From the NCBI RefSeq assembly GCF_002741015.1, contig NZ_CP016616.1, positions 1,285,501-1,349,500 on the forward strand: a DNA stretch of 64,000 nucleotides, written 5' to 3'. The stretch is from Microvirga ossetica (GTDB lineage Bacteria > Pseudomonadota > Alphaproteobacteria > Rhizobiales > Beijerinckiaceae). The position numbers and the translations under genes were made by a program. Positions 7,606-18,178 of the stretch are shown here, piece by piece. The notes under the pieces are model-generated. The model searched no databases, was not told the DNA's origin, and saw nothing but the letters and a program-made list of their open reading frames with translations. The first letter of the stretch is position 1, and every line of letters begins with the position of its first letter.

Positions 7606-8910
7606 TTGCTCGAACTGATCATCGCTCTCGCTCTCGTCGCCCTCAACGGCGTCTTCGCTCTTTCCGAACTCGCCATCGTCTCCGCCCGCCGCCCCCGCCT
7701 CAAGGCCATGGCCGAGCAGGGCCGCTCCGGCGCCGGCACGGCCCTGATTCTCATGGAGGATTCGGGCCGGTTCCTGTCCACGGTCCAGATCGGCATCACC
7801 CTCGTCGGCATCCTGGCCGGCGCCTTCTCGGGCGCCGCGCTGGGTGGAAGGCTGACCGACATCTTCCTGGCCCAGGGCATGCCCGAGGGCGCCGCCGAGC
7901 CCTTGGGCTACGGCCTCGTGATCGGCGCGATCACCTATCTCTCCATCGTCATCGGCGAGCTGGTTCCCAAGCAGCTCGCGCTCCGCAACCCGGAGACCAT
8001 CGCCTGCACCATGGCGCCCCTGATGCTGGTGCTCTCGAAGGTCGCCGCCCCGGCGGTCTGGCTGCTCAACGCGTCAACCAGCCTGATCTTCAGCCTGCTC
8101 TGGTCCAAATCCGACGATTCGTCGACCGTGACCGAAGAGGAGATCAAGCTGCTGGTGGGCGAGGCCGAGAGCGCCGGCGTGATCGAGGAGGAGGAGCGCC
8201 GCATGATCTCGGGCGTGCTCCGCCTCGGCGACCGGACGGTGCGTGGGCTCATGACGCCCCGCACCGATGTCGACTGGATCGATCTCGACGATGGCGAGGA
8301 GGCGATCCGCGAATTGCTGATCGGCACCCCGCATTCGCGCCTGCCGGTCAGCGAGGGCACGCCCGACAACGTGATCGGCGTCGTGCAGTCGCGTGAGCTT
8401 CTCGCGGCCATGCTGTCCGGCCAGCCGCTCGACATCCGCAAGCATGTCCAGCCGTCACCGGTCATCCCGGATACGCTCTATGCCCTGGATGCGCTGGCGA
8501 TCCTGCGCGACGCGGAGGTTCCGATGGCGCTGGTTCATGACGAATATGGGCATTTCGAGGGGGTCGTGACCCCGGCCGATGCCCTGGAGGCCATCGTCGG
8601 CGCCTTCCGGTCCGACGGCGAGGCGCCGGAGCCCGATGCGGTCAGGCGCGAGGACGGTTCATGGCTGCTCGCGGGTTCAATGCCCGTCGATGAAATGGCC
8701 GAGATCCTCGGCGTCACCTTGCCGGAGAGCCGCAGCTACCACACGGTCGGCGGGCTGGTGATCAGCGAGTTGCAGCACCTGCCGACCACGGGCGAGCATG
8801 TGGAGACCATGGGCTGGCGCTTCGAGGTCATCGACCTGGACGAGCGCCGGATCGACAAGGTCCTCGCCGCGCCCCTCAACCAGCGGGCGGGCGCGGCCGC
8901 GCTATATTAG
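7606..8910 (+). CDS. CNNM/CorC-HlyC family membrane protein with CBS domains
   Basis: A 434-residue protein of the 'hemolysin-related' family. It has an N-terminal DUF21 (CNNM) transmembrane domain (about 1-190, three or four helices; starts LELIIALALVALNGVFALSE). A CBS-domain pair follows (about 205-320, with GLMTPRTDVDWID and HDEYGHFEGVVTPADALEAI). The C-terminal CorC_HlyC transporter-associated domain is about 340-425. Relatives are linked to Mg2+/Co2+ efflux or homeostasis; the older 'hemolysin' name is misleading. A TTG at 7606 is the only usable start after an in-frame stop at 7579, and it has a weak ribosome-binding site. The gene stands alone and ends 11 nt from the converging lipoprotein gene. 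Confidence 0.88.
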   Translation: MLELIIALALVALNGVFALSELAIVSARRPRLKAMAEQGRSGAGTALILMEDSGRFLSTVQIGITLVGILAGAFSGAALGGRLTDIFLAQGMPEGAAEPLGYGLVIGAITYLSIVIGELVPKQLALRNPETIACTMAPLMLVLSKVAAPAVWLLNASTSLIFSLLWSKSDDSSTVTEEEIKLLVGEAESAGVIEEEERRMISGVLRLGDRTVRGLMTPRTDVDWIDLDDGEEAIRELLIGTPHSRLPVSEGTPDNVIGVVQSRELLAAMLSGQPLDIRKHVQPSPVIPDTLYALDALAILRDAEVPMALVHDEYGHFEGVVTPADALEAIVGAFRSDGEAPEPDAVRREDGSWLLAGSMPVDEMAEILGVTLPESRSYHTVGGLVISELQHLPTTGEHVETMGWRFEVIDLDERRIDKVLAAPLNQRAGAAALY

Positions 8911-8921
8911 CCGGCGCCGTA

Positions 8922-9512
8922 TTAACCGCGACGGCCGCCGGTGCCGAGGCCGACCTCGATCTCGAAGCTGTTGGCATTGGCCGCGGGAATCACGATGCCC
9001 TCCTCGATCACGGAGACGGTCGTCTGGGTCTGGCCCGCCGGGATCGCCGCCGCCACGCGGCGAGTGCGGTTGGCGAAGACAGTCGAGCCGTCCTTCACGA
9101 CGATGTGGACCGGGATGTCGTAGCGGCCCGCGGATCCGCCGGCGCCCAGAAGCGCCCTCGCCTCGACGCCGACCCGCACCACGGTCGTTCCGTCCGGCCG
9201 GCCGACGCATTCGCGGGCGATCTCGCCCAGGGTAAGCTGGCTGCGCACCGAACCGGCATCGCCGCCGCCGCGGACTTGAAGCACCGAGCCGCCGTCGAAG
9301 ACGTCGACCGTCGGGCAATAGACGTCGCTGGTCTCAGCCGCCTGGGCCGGCGCCTGGGTCGTCCCCGCAGTGAGCAGCATGTTGCCGACCCCGAAGCCGC
9401 CCCCACCCGCCGAATTGCAACCCGTCAGGGCGGACAGGCCGAGCACGGCGAGCGTCCATCCGGCCTTCCGGCTCACTCCATCTCTCATGATTGCCCCCAG
9501 TCTTTTCTTCAT
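8922..9512 (-). CDS. Hypothetical lipoprotein
   Basis: A 196-residue protein with a lipoprotein signal peptide; the lipobox LSALTGC places the lipidated cysteine at about residue 32. A glycine-rich linker (SAGGGGFGVGN) and a beta-rich domain follow, with VYCPTVDVFDGGSVLQVRGG in its first part. I do not recognise a named enzyme family. Its start lies 3 nt after the stop of the IalB-family gene, so the two form an operon, and both products are exported. A role at the cell envelope is likely; nothing more specific is supported. Confidence 0.75.
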   Translation of the reverse strand: MKKRLGAIMRDGVSRKAGWTLAVLGLSALTGCNSAGGGGFGVGNMLLTAGTTQAPAQAAETSDVYCPTVDVFDGGSVLQVRGGGDAGSVRSQLTLGEIARECVGRPDGTTVVRVGVEARALLGAGGSAGRYDIPVHIVVKDGSTVFANRTRRVAAAIPAGQTQTTVSVIEEGIVIPAANANSFEIEVGLGTGGRRG

Positions 9513-9515
9513 CTC

Positions 9516-10040
9516 TTACGGAAGGGCGTCGAACCCGGCCGCAAATCCATTCAGGGACACGGGAATCCCGATCCCCTCCTCCGGCGTCTGGAACACGATG
9601 AAGGTGGCCGACTGGCCGGTCTTCATCTGGCTGATCAGACTGTCCTCCATCACGACCTCGGCGACGCAGCCGGTCGCCAGGCAGCGCACGAAGCCGGCCC
9701 GGCCGATATCCGTCTGGTCGATCTTGAGACCCAGGCCCGAGGGCAACAGAATACCAAGAGGTGCGACGACGCGCAGGAGGCGGCTTTTGCCGTCGGCGGT
9801 TTTCAACACAATAATGACGAGGGTGACGTTGGGGCGGTCCTCGGCCACGACGTTCTGCACGAGAGCGCATTGCTCGGTCGTGGCCCCCGCCGGAGTCTCA
9901 CAGCGCATCTGCCACTCGCCGTAGGTGTTCTTGACCATGCCCTGAGCGCCGGCTCCGGCGGCTCCGAACAGGGCCGTAAGCCCCAGCAATGCCGCTGCAC
10001 CGGACCGAACCCACCGCGTTGCGCCCATCGGTTTCTCCAT
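9516..10040 (-). CDS. Invasion-associated locus B (IalB) family protein
   Basis: A 174-residue secreted protein with a signal peptide cleaved near AGAGAQG. It then has the family pattern YGEWQMRCETP, CALVQNV, LRVVAPLGILLPSGLGLKID, GFVRCLATGCVAEV and a final FQTPEEGIGIPVSLNGF. Two cysteine pairs probably form disulfides. In Bartonella the name giver is linked to erythrocyte invasion, but in environmental Hyphomicrobiales the family is common with unknown role. The ATG at 10040 (MEKPMGATR) is chosen because it starts a proper signal peptide with GAGG upstream; an extension to 10088 is possible but less likely. Confidence 0.85.
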   Translation of the reverse strand: MEKPMGATRWVRSGAAALLGLTALFGAAGAGAQGMVKNTYGEWQMRCETPAGATTEQCALVQNVVAEDRPNVTLVIIVLKTADGKSRLLRVVAPLGILLPSGLGLKIDQTDIGRAGFVRCLATGCVAEVVMEDSLISQMKTGQSATFIVFQTPEEGIGIPVSLNGFAAGFDALP

Positions 10041-10341
10041 CCTCGAATCCCTCTGGCGAGGGCAGCGGCCGCCGCCGCTTCGGTTCATCTTTGGCCCGTT
10101 GGGACCATGGCAGGGGCCGCGATGTCAAGCGAGAGGGACGGTTTGAGGGGATGAAATGCTTTTTGGCGGTTATGACGCACAGTTTGGAACGCTTCTACCG
10201 TTGCGCTTGAGCGCGTCCTGTGGTCTTTGACGCTGATCAAAGGTGATGGCGCAAGCCGGGCGCCGATTTCTGCATGCCCGCGCCTTCCCCGATGCTTTCA
10301 TGGCCTTGCGCCATCACATCTTTAGGAGCTTTGGAACGCCG
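10041..10341. other. Divergent intergenic region before coxB
   Basis: No gene is supported in these 301 bases. The region must hold promoters for the IalB gene (minus) and the cox cluster (plus). It contains a FixK/FNR-like box (10227-10240). It also contains an 11-bp inverted repeat, GATGGCGCAAG at 10245-10255 and CTTGCGCCATC at 10305-10315, which could pair in the coxB leader RNA. Confidence 0.6.
10227..10240 (+). promoter_or_regulatory. FixK/FNR-type box upstream of coxB
   Basis: TTGAC-GCTG-ATCAA matches the FNR/FixK consensus TTGA(T/C)-N4-(G/A)TCAA at every fixed position. The wider palindrome is CTTTGA-N6-TCAAAG. It lies 101 nt upstream of the coxB ATG. A FixK or FnrN protein could repress or activate the aa3 oxidase genes according to oxygen level. 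This is a motif match only. Confidence 0.55.
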
Positions 10342-12846
<2,505 letters not shown>

Positions 12847-12847
<1 letters not shown>

Positions 12848-12953
12848 AGCATCGGACCCAAAAGTGGACCCACTTTTGGGTCCGATGCTCCACTTATTGA
12901 AGAGCGCATCGTTCGGAGCGGAAAACCGGGTCCACTTTTCCGCACGATGCGCT
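12847..12953. repeat. Two palindromic repeats after ctaD
   Basis: Bases 12847-12890 form a near-perfect hairpin: 21-bp arms starting GAGCATCGGACCCAAAAGTGG with a 2-nt centre, and the first base is the last base of the ctaD stop. A second element at 12903-12953 runs from AGCGCATCGTTCGG to CCGCACGATGCGCT. Both belong to the family seen at the window start. They separate ctaD from ctaB and may weaken readthrough or stabilise the coxB-ctaD message. Confidence 0.85.
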
Positions 12954-13082
12954 AACAGACTTGAGTGGGCGGCACGCGCCGCCCGCTCCTCCCCCGAGGG
13001 CTTCTTGTTCAAGCCCTCCGGCGAGGAGCCGAATATCGGAGGCCTTTTCGGCCTCGTCACGGCATTTCGGAAGATTTCAGTT

Positions 13083-14039
13083 ATGAGCACCATGTCGAAC
13101 AGCCTGGCCGAACCCAAAGCCGAAAGCCTTGCCACGGCAGGACTCTCGCAAGGTGACGTGTCCGACTTCTTCGCTCTCCTGAAGCCGCGCGTGATGTTTC
13201 TCGTCGTCTTCACGGCGCTCGTCGGCATGGTGGTGAGCCATCCGGACGTTCATCCCGTCGTCGCCTTCGTCTCACTTCTGATGATCGCCGTCGGCGGCGG
13301 TGCCTCCGGCTGTCTGAACATGTGGTGGGACGCGGATATCGACGCGATCATGACCCGTACGCGCAAGCGTCCGATCCCGGCCGGCAAGATCCAGCCCGGC
13401 GAGGCGCTCGCCTTCGGCATGACCCTGTCCTTCGGATCGGTCATCATCCTGGGCCTTGCCAGCAACTGGCTCGCCGCGGGGCTGCTCGCCTTCACGATCT
13501 TCTTCTACGTGGTGATCTACTCCATGTTGCTGAAGCGCTGGACGCCGCAGAACATCGTCATCGGCGGAGCGGCAGGCGCCCTCCCCCCGATCGTGGCGCA
13601 GGCCGCGGTGACCGGTCATGTCGCCTTGGACAGCATCGTGCTGTTCGCCATCATCTTCATGTGGACGCCGCCGCACTTCTGGGCGCTCGCCCTGGTGAAG
13701 TCGGGCGATTACGAGCGCGCCGGCATTCCCATGATGCCGAACGTGGCAGGCCCCGATTCCACCCGCTTCCAGATCCTCGCCTATACCGTTCTCCTGGTTC
13801 CGCTGGGCATGGCCCCGGTCGCTCTCGGCTTCGGCGGCCTCGCCTATGCCATCGTCTCGCTCGTCGGCGGCCTCGGCATGCTGGCGCTGGCGGTCCAGGT
13901 CTATCGCGTGCGCCAGGGCGAGCAGGCCATGCGCGTGGCCCAGCAGCTTTTCGGCTTCTCCATCCTGTACCTCTTCCTGCTCTTCGCGACCCTGCTCGCG
14001 GAGCATGGCTTCGGCTTCTTCCGGCCGGTCTTCGGGTGA
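13083..14039 (+). CDS. ctaB: Protoheme IX farnesyltransferase (haem O synthase)
   Basis: A 318-residue UbiA-family prenyltransferase that makes haem O from haem B, the first step to haem A for the oxidase encoded around it. About nine membrane helices. The Asp-rich substrate motif is [19 protein letters not shown], the second is [21 protein letters not shown], and a third is [13 protein letters not shown]. The ATG at 13083 ([12 protein letters not shown]) has GGAAG upstream; upstream in-frame sequence consists of repeats and is not coding. It is followed 4 nt later by the small CoxF-like gene. Confidence 0.96.
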   Translation: MSTMSNSLAEPKAESLATAGLSQGDVSDFFALLKPRVMFLVVFTALVGMVVSHPDVHPVVAFVSLLMIAVGGGASGCLNMWWDADIDAIMTRTRKRPIPAGKIQPGEALAFGMTLSFGSVIILGLASNWLAAGLLAFTIFFYVVIYSMLLKRWTPQNIVIGGAAGALPPIVAQAAVTGHVALDSIVLFAIIFMWTPPHFWALALVKSGDYERAGIPMMPNVAGPDSTRFQILAYTVLLVPLGMAPVALGFGGLAYAIVSLVGGLGMLALAVQVYRVRQGEQAMRVAQQLFGFSILYLFLLFATLLAEHGFGFFRPVFG

Positions 14040-14043
14040 TCGG

Positions 14044-14205
14044 ATGGCTGACCCCAAAGCTCCCCGCAGCCTGACGCCCGAGGAACAGAAGCGGCGGCGC
14101 AAGCGTTCGCTGGCGCTGGCCCTGACCCTCGGCGGCCTCGTGCTGATCTTCTACGTGATCACGATCGCGAAGCTTGGCCCAGGCGTCATGCAGCGTCCCC
14201 TGTGA
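14044..14205 (+). CDS. Small single-span membrane protein of the cox operon (CoxF-like)
   Basis: A 53-residue protein: a basic cytosolic N-terminus (EEQKRRRKRS), one membrane helix (LALALTLGGLVLIFYVITIA) and a short tail. Small proteins of this type, often called CoxF, lie between ctaB and ctaG in many alphaproteobacteria; their function is unclear. It starts 4 nt after the ctaB stop and ends just before the ctaG start, so it is certainly part of the operon. Confidence 0.8.
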   Translation: MADPKAPRSLTPEEQKRRRKRSLALALTLGGLVLIFYVITIAKLGPGVMQRPL

Positions 14206-14213
14206 GGTTTGAC

Positions 14214-14804
14214 ATGGCTGAGTCTTCCAATCTTGACCGCAAGATGCAGCGCACGGCCTTCGCCTGCGTGGGCATCGTCGTGGGGATGGTCGGTCTCGCT
14301 TACGCCTCCGTCCCGCTCTACGACCTGTTCTGCAAGGTGACCGGCTTCGGCGGCACCCCGATCGTCCGGGACGAGAACGGCTCGGCCATCATGGACCGGA
14401 CGATCGCCGTCCGCTTCGACTCCAATGTCGCGCCGGGCCTGAGCTGGCGCTTCTCACCGGAAAAGCCCGAGGTCAAGGTCAAGCTCGGCGAGACCACGAC
14501 GGTCTATTACAAGGTCACCAACACGGGCGACAGGCCGAGCACGGGGATCGCGACCTACAACGTGCAGCCGGACCTCGCCGGCACTTATTTCTCGAAGCTC
14601 GAATGCTTCTGCTTCACCGAGCAGACCCTGCAGCCGGGCGAAACGCTGGAATCTGCGGTCGTGTTCTACGTCGATCCCCGCCTCGTGCAGGATTCCGACG
14701 TGAAGGATCTGACCTCCATCACCCTCTCCTACACCTACTTCCCCTCGAAGGGGGGCAAGCCGGTGGCGGAGGCGACATCATCCACCAAACCCATCGCGCA
14801 ATAA
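14214..14804 (+). CDS. ctaG: Cytochrome c oxidase assembly protein CtaG (Cox11)
   Basis: A 196-residue copper chaperone that delivers Cu to the CuB site of subunit I. It has a single N-terminal membrane helix (about 16-36, FACVGIVVGMVGLAYASVPLY) and a periplasmic beta-domain with the copper-binding motif LECFCFTEQTL. The C-terminal YTYFPSK is also family-typical. The ATG at 14214 has GAGG 6 nt upstream; a GTG at 14202 overlapping the previous gene is the alternative. Confidence 0.96.
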   Translation: MAESSNLDRKMQRTAFACVGIVVGMVGLAYASVPLYDLFCKVTGFGGTPIVRDENGSAIMDRTIAVRFDSNVAPGLSWRFSPEKPEVKVKLGETTTVYYKVTNTGDRPSTGIATYNVQPDLAGTYFSKLECFCFTEQTLQPGETLESAVVFYVDPRLVQDSDVKDLTSITLSYTYFPSKGGKPVAEATSSTKPIAQ

Positions 14805-14872
14805 GAGACGTGACAAGCTGGGCGGAAACGTCCTAAAGCGAGATCACCTTCGAGGCACGGAGACGACACGAA

Positions 14873-15736
14873 ATGGCCGAGGCCCACGCCAAGAACCACG
14901 ACTACCACATCCTTGAACCGAGCCCGTGGCCGCTCATCGGCGCGGTCAGCGCCTTCCTGATGGCTTCCGGGTTCGTGACCTGGTGGAAGGACCTCACCAT
15001 CGCCGGGATGCATCTCGGCCCCTTCATCTTCGGCGCAGGCATCATCGGCGTTCTCTACACCATGCTCAGCTGGTGGACCGACGTGGTGCGCGAGGCCAAT
15101 ACCGGCTCGCACACCCGCGTGGTCCAGCTTCACCACCGCTACGGCATGATCATGTTCATCGCCTCCGAGGTGATGTTCTTCGCCGCCTGGTTCTGGGCCT
15201 ATTTCGATGCGGCGCTCTATGCCGGCGACCCGCAGCTCTACTCGCGCATCGAGGTGCTCGGCGGCGTGTGGCCCCCGAAGGGCATCGAGACCTTCGATCC
15301 CTGGCACCTGCCGCTCCTCAATACGCTGATCCTGCTCACCTCGGGCACCACGGTCACCTGGGCGCACCATGCGCTCCTCGAGAACGACCGCCAGGGCCTC
15401 AAAGCGGGCTTGTGGCTCACGGTGATCCTCGGCATCCTGTTCAGCTTCGTCCAGGCCTACGAGTACAGCCACGCGGCCTTCGGCTTCAAAGGCAACATCT
15501 ACGGCGCCACCTTCTTCATGGCGACGGGCTTCCACGGCGCCCACGTGATCATCGGCACGATCTTCCTCGCCGTCTGCCTGCTGCGCGCCTATCGCGGCGA
15601 CTTCACCCCCAAGCAGCACCTCGGCTTCGAGTTCGCCGCCTGGTACTGGCACTTCGTCGACGTGGTGTGGCTGTTCCTCTTCGCCGCCATTTACGTATGG
15701 GGCTACGGCGGCCCGGTGGCCGGCGGCGGTCACTGA
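14873..15736 (+). CDS. ctaE: Cytochrome c oxidase subunit III
   Basis: A 287-residue seven-helix subunit of the aa3 oxidase, which stabilises subunit I and supports proton uptake. Motifs: [20 protein letters not shown] N-terminus (here [14 protein letters not shown]), the conserved Glu in [38 protein letters not shown] and [17 protein letters not shown]. Last structural gene of the oxidase cluster; a terminator follows 26 nt downstream. Confidence 0.97.
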   Translation: MAEAHAKNHDYHILEPSPWPLIGAVSAFLMASGFVTWWKDLTIAGMHLGPFIFGAGIIGVLYTMLSWWTDVVREANTGSHTRVVQLHHRYGMIMFIASEVMFFAAWFWAYFDAALYAGDPQLYSRIEVLGGVWPPKGIETFDPWHLPLLNTLILLTSGTTVTWAHHALLENDRQGLKAGLWLTVILGILFSFVQAYEYSHAAFGFKGNIYGATFFMATGFHGAHVIIGTIFLAVCLLRAYRGDFTPKQHLGFEFAAWYWHFVDVVWLFLFAAIYVWGYGGPVAGGGH

Positions 15737-15762
15737 CCCCCTACCGCAACAAGAACCAGCAG

Positions 15763-15790
15763 GGGCGGCGTCAGGCCGCCCTTCGCTTTT
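15763..15790 (+). terminator. Rho-independent terminator after ctaE
   Basis: The stem GGGCGGC / GCCGCCC (15763-15769 and 15775-15781) with a 5-nt loop is followed by TTCGCTTTT. It ends the cox transcript before the DUF983 gene. Confidence 0.8.
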
Positions 15791-15850
15791 GGGCTCCTCG
15801 TCGCCATCTGCGAGGGAGTTCGCCGACCGGCAACCGTTTGGAGAAAAGCC

Positions 15851-16222
15851 GTGGCTCACGATCCTTCCACGCCCTCGCCCATCACCACCGGACTGAAGGG
15901 GCTATGCCCCCGCTGCGGCAAGGGGCATCTGTTCCAAGGCTTCCTGAAGGTGCAGCCGAAATGCGAGGTCTGCGGCCTCGATCTCGCCTTTGCCGATACG
16001 GGCGACGGCCCCGCCTTCTTCGTGATGTCCTTCGTCGGCATCGTGGTGGTGGCCCTCGCCCTCTGGGCCGAGTTCACCTACGAACCGCCGATCTGGCTCC
16101 ACCTCGTCATGTGGACGGCCTTGAGCATCGCTCTCAGTCTCATCCTCGTGCGGCCGCTCAAGGGCGTGCTGGTCAATCTGCAGTACCATCACAAGGCCGA
16201 GGAAGGACGCTTCCAGAAGTGA
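15851..16222 (+). CDS. DUF983 zinc-ribbon membrane protein
   Basis: A 123-residue DUF983 protein. An N-terminal zinc-ribbon-like pair of CxxC motifs (CPRCGKGHLF and CEVCGLDL) is followed by two membrane helices. DUF983 genes regularly lie between ctaE and SURF1 in alphaproteobacteria, which suggests a role in oxidase assembly, not proven. The GTG start at 15851 has GGAG 8 nt upstream. The stop overlaps the SURF1 start (GTGA). Confidence 0.88.
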   Translation: MAHDPSTPSPITTGLKGLCPRCGKGHLFQGFLKVQPKCEVCGLDLAFADTGDGPAFFVMSFVGIVVVALALWAEFTYEPPIWLHLVMWTALSIALSLILVRPLKGVLVNLQYHHKAEEGRFQK

Positions 16223-16980
16223 CCGCCTCCCGCCTGCACAAGGGGCGCTCGCTCGTTATTCCGGGTCTCGCGGCGCTCGTCGCCCTCGCCATCCTGATCG
16301 GCCTCGGCACCTGGCAGCTCCAGCGCATGGCCTGGAAGGAAGACCTGATCGCGCAGATCCAGGCCCGCGCCTATGGCGAGCCGGGCGCCGTCGTGCCGGA
16401 ATCGGACTGGGCCTCCTGGCGGGCGGACCGGGACGAGTTCCGCAAGGTGCGGGTGACCGGCACCTTCCTTCACGAGTTCGAGGCCCCCGTCTACGGCCTT
16501 GCTCCCGGCGAGCGTCAGGGCGCGCCGATCCAGGGTTATTACCTGCTCACACCCTTGAAGCTCGCGAGCGGCGCCGTCGTGATGGTCAACCGCGGCTTCG
16601 TGCCGACCGACCTGCGCGATCCGGCCCGCCGCCCCGAGAGCCTGCCTCATGGGGAGGTGACGATCACCGGCCTCGTGCGGGCCCCGGAAGCACGCAACAC
16701 GTTCACGCCGAGCGACGAACCCGCCCGCAACCAATGGTTCGCCCGCGATCCGCAGGCCATCGCCGCGGCCCACCATCTTGATCGCGTCGCGCCGTTCCTG
16801 ATCGACGCGGATGCGAGCCCCAATCCTGGCGGTTGGCCGCGCGGCGGACAGACCCCGCTCACCCTGCCGAACAACCACCTGCAATACGCGGTCACCTGGT
16901 TCGGCATCGCGCTTACCCTCATCGGAGTCTTCGCAGCGTTTGTCTGGCGGCGCCTGCAAGAGCCGAGTCAGTCGAGCTGA
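16219..16980 (+). CDS. SURF1 family oxidase assembly protein
   Basis: A 253-residue SURF1/Shy1 protein, needed for haem a insertion into subunit I. Two membrane helices bracket a periplasmic domain: an N-terminal helix followed by GTWQLQRMAWKEDLI (the family signature) and a C-terminal NNHLQYAVTWFGIALTLIGVF. The start is a GTG at 16219, overlapping the DUF983 stop; this gives the usual SURF1 N-terminus. Its last 13 nt overlap the end of the converging membrane-protein gene. Confidence 0.92.
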   Translation: MTASRLHKGRSLVIPGLAALVALAILIGLGTWQLQRMAWKEDLIAQIQARAYGEPGAVVPESDWASWRADRDEFRKVRVTGTFLHEFEAPVYGLAPGERQGAPIQGYYLLTPLKLASGAVVMVNRGFVPTDLRDPARRPESLPHGEVTITGLVRAPEARNTFTPSDEPARNQWFARDPQAIAAAHHLDRVAPFLIDADASPNPGGWPRGGQTPLTLPNNHLQYAVTWFGIALTLIGVFAAFVWRRLQEPSQSS

Positions 16981-17324
16981 AATAGAAAGAAGAGGCCGAA
17001 GCCGAGGATGATCAGCCCGGCACTGACGACCTTGGGGATGAACAGCCACTTCAGAAGCGTCTCGTTCTCCGCCCGGCGTTCCGCCCTCTCGGCACGGGTC
17101 ATGGTTTCCTGCGCCTTGATCTGCTGGGCATAGAGCGAGGTCGTCATGACGTTGCTGACCGCGCCATCCTTCTCCAGTTCGATGCGCTGGGCCATGAATC
17201 CGACGATGAGACCGAGGATGCCCAAGCCCAGGAAGCCCGCGAGCAGGAACGCGCCCACGACGACGCCAGCCAGCACGCCGACCAGAATGGGAAGCAGGAT
17301 CCAGTCGATCCGGGTCATGCGCAT
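16968..17324 (-). CDS. Hypothetical membrane protein
   Basis: A 118-residue protein. An N-terminal hydrophobic hairpin (about 8-42, ILLPILVGVLAGVVVGAFLL then a second helix) is followed by a charged Arg/Glu/Ala-rich helix (about 60-88), and a final membrane helix (about 93-113). I do not recognise a family. The ATG at 17324 has GGAGAGG upstream; TTG at 17342 is an alternative. It converges on and overlaps SURF1 by 13 nt. Confidence 0.6.
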   Translation of the reverse strand: MRMTRIDWILLPILVGVLAGVVVGAFLLAGFLGLGILGLIVGFMAQRIELEKDGAVSNVMTTSLYAQQIKAQETMTRAERAERRAENETLLKWLFIPKVVSAGLIILGFGLFFLFQLD

Positions 17325-17560
17325 GAGCTGAACCCTCTCCAAAGGGGGCGAGCTTGGCTTGTGAGCCGCGATATTGTACCATGAACCTCATGTTCACGCT
17401 TCTCGTGACCGTAACCCGACTCACGATGCGCCTTGCAGGGCGTACGGGAGAGGCTTTGCGCGTCTAGACAAGCGTCGAGCATTTTCCGGAAAGCCCTGCG
17501 GAGACGAGCAGGGCTTCCCAAAGGTTCGGTTCGCCTCCGCCTCATCCAGAGGAGAGCGAC

Positions 17561-18001
17561 ATGAACGCCCAGCAAGCCCTTCATCCCCCTGATGCCGCGG
17601 ATAGCGGCGACATCGTCATTCGCGCTGCACGTCCCATCGATTGCGAGGGAATCGCGGCACTGGGAAACATGCCCGGATATCGCTGGGGTACCTTGAGAGT
17701 GCCCTACCAGACGCCCGAAGCAGCCCGGAAATGGCTCGAGACCATGGCTCCGGGCAACATCAGCCTCGTGGTGGAGAAAGACGGCCGGGGCATCGGCACC
17801 CGGCTGCTGCGCGAGCTGATCGAAATCGCCGACGACTGGCTGAACCTGCGCCGGATCGAGCTCACGGTCTATGTGGACAATGCGCGGGCCATCGCGCTCT
17901 ATGAGCGGCACGGGTTCGAGATCGAGGGCACCCACCGGGACTATGCCTTCCGGGGCGGCGCCTTCGTCGATGCCTATGCCATGGCGCGGGTCAAAGCTTG
18001 A
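17561..18001 (+). CDS. GNAT-family acetyltransferase with internal deletion
   Basis: A 146-residue GNAT-like protein. The N-terminus (IVIRAARPIDCEGIAAL) and the C-terminal half (RGIGTRLLRELIEIADDWLNLRRIELTVYVDNARAIALYERHGFEIEG) match the family well. Between NISLVVEKDG and RGIGTRLL, however, about 30 residues normally present are missing: the strand pair leading to the acetyl-CoA-binding loop. The junction DG/RGIG is seamless and in frame, so this looks like a deletion rather than a wrong frame. Without that strand the fold and CoA binding are doubtful. GAGAG lies just upstream of the ATG. Substrate unknown; possibly a non-functional gene. Confidence 0.75.
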   Translation: MNAQQALHPPDAADSGDIVIRAARPIDCEGIAALGNMPGYRWGTLRVPYQTPEAARKWLETMAPGNISLVVEKDGRGIGTRLLRELIEIADDWLNLRRIELTVYVDNARAIALYERHGFEIEGTHRDYAFRGGAFVDAYAMARVKA

Positions 18002-18047
18002 AATCTGCGACCGGATGCGGCTTGCCGTGACCGGTCGCGGCACCTAA

Positions 18048-18094
18048 AGCATCTTCCGGCGAAGGGGATGCCGGTTCGCCGATAAGAAGATGCG
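18048..18094. repeat. Intergenic repeat (TCCGGCGAAGGGG type), copy 1
   Basis: AGCATCTTCCGGCGAAGG...CCGGTTCGCCGATAAGAAGATGCG forms an imperfect hairpin before thrC. A second copy, with different outer arms but the same core, lies at 34521-34566. Confidence 0.75.
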
Positions 18095-18178
18095 ACGAAT
18101 GACTCAACAGCGCGGTTTGCGATTTCAAAAGGATTGCAAACCGCTCTATTGTCCGCCCGAATTTCCAGGAGATCGACC

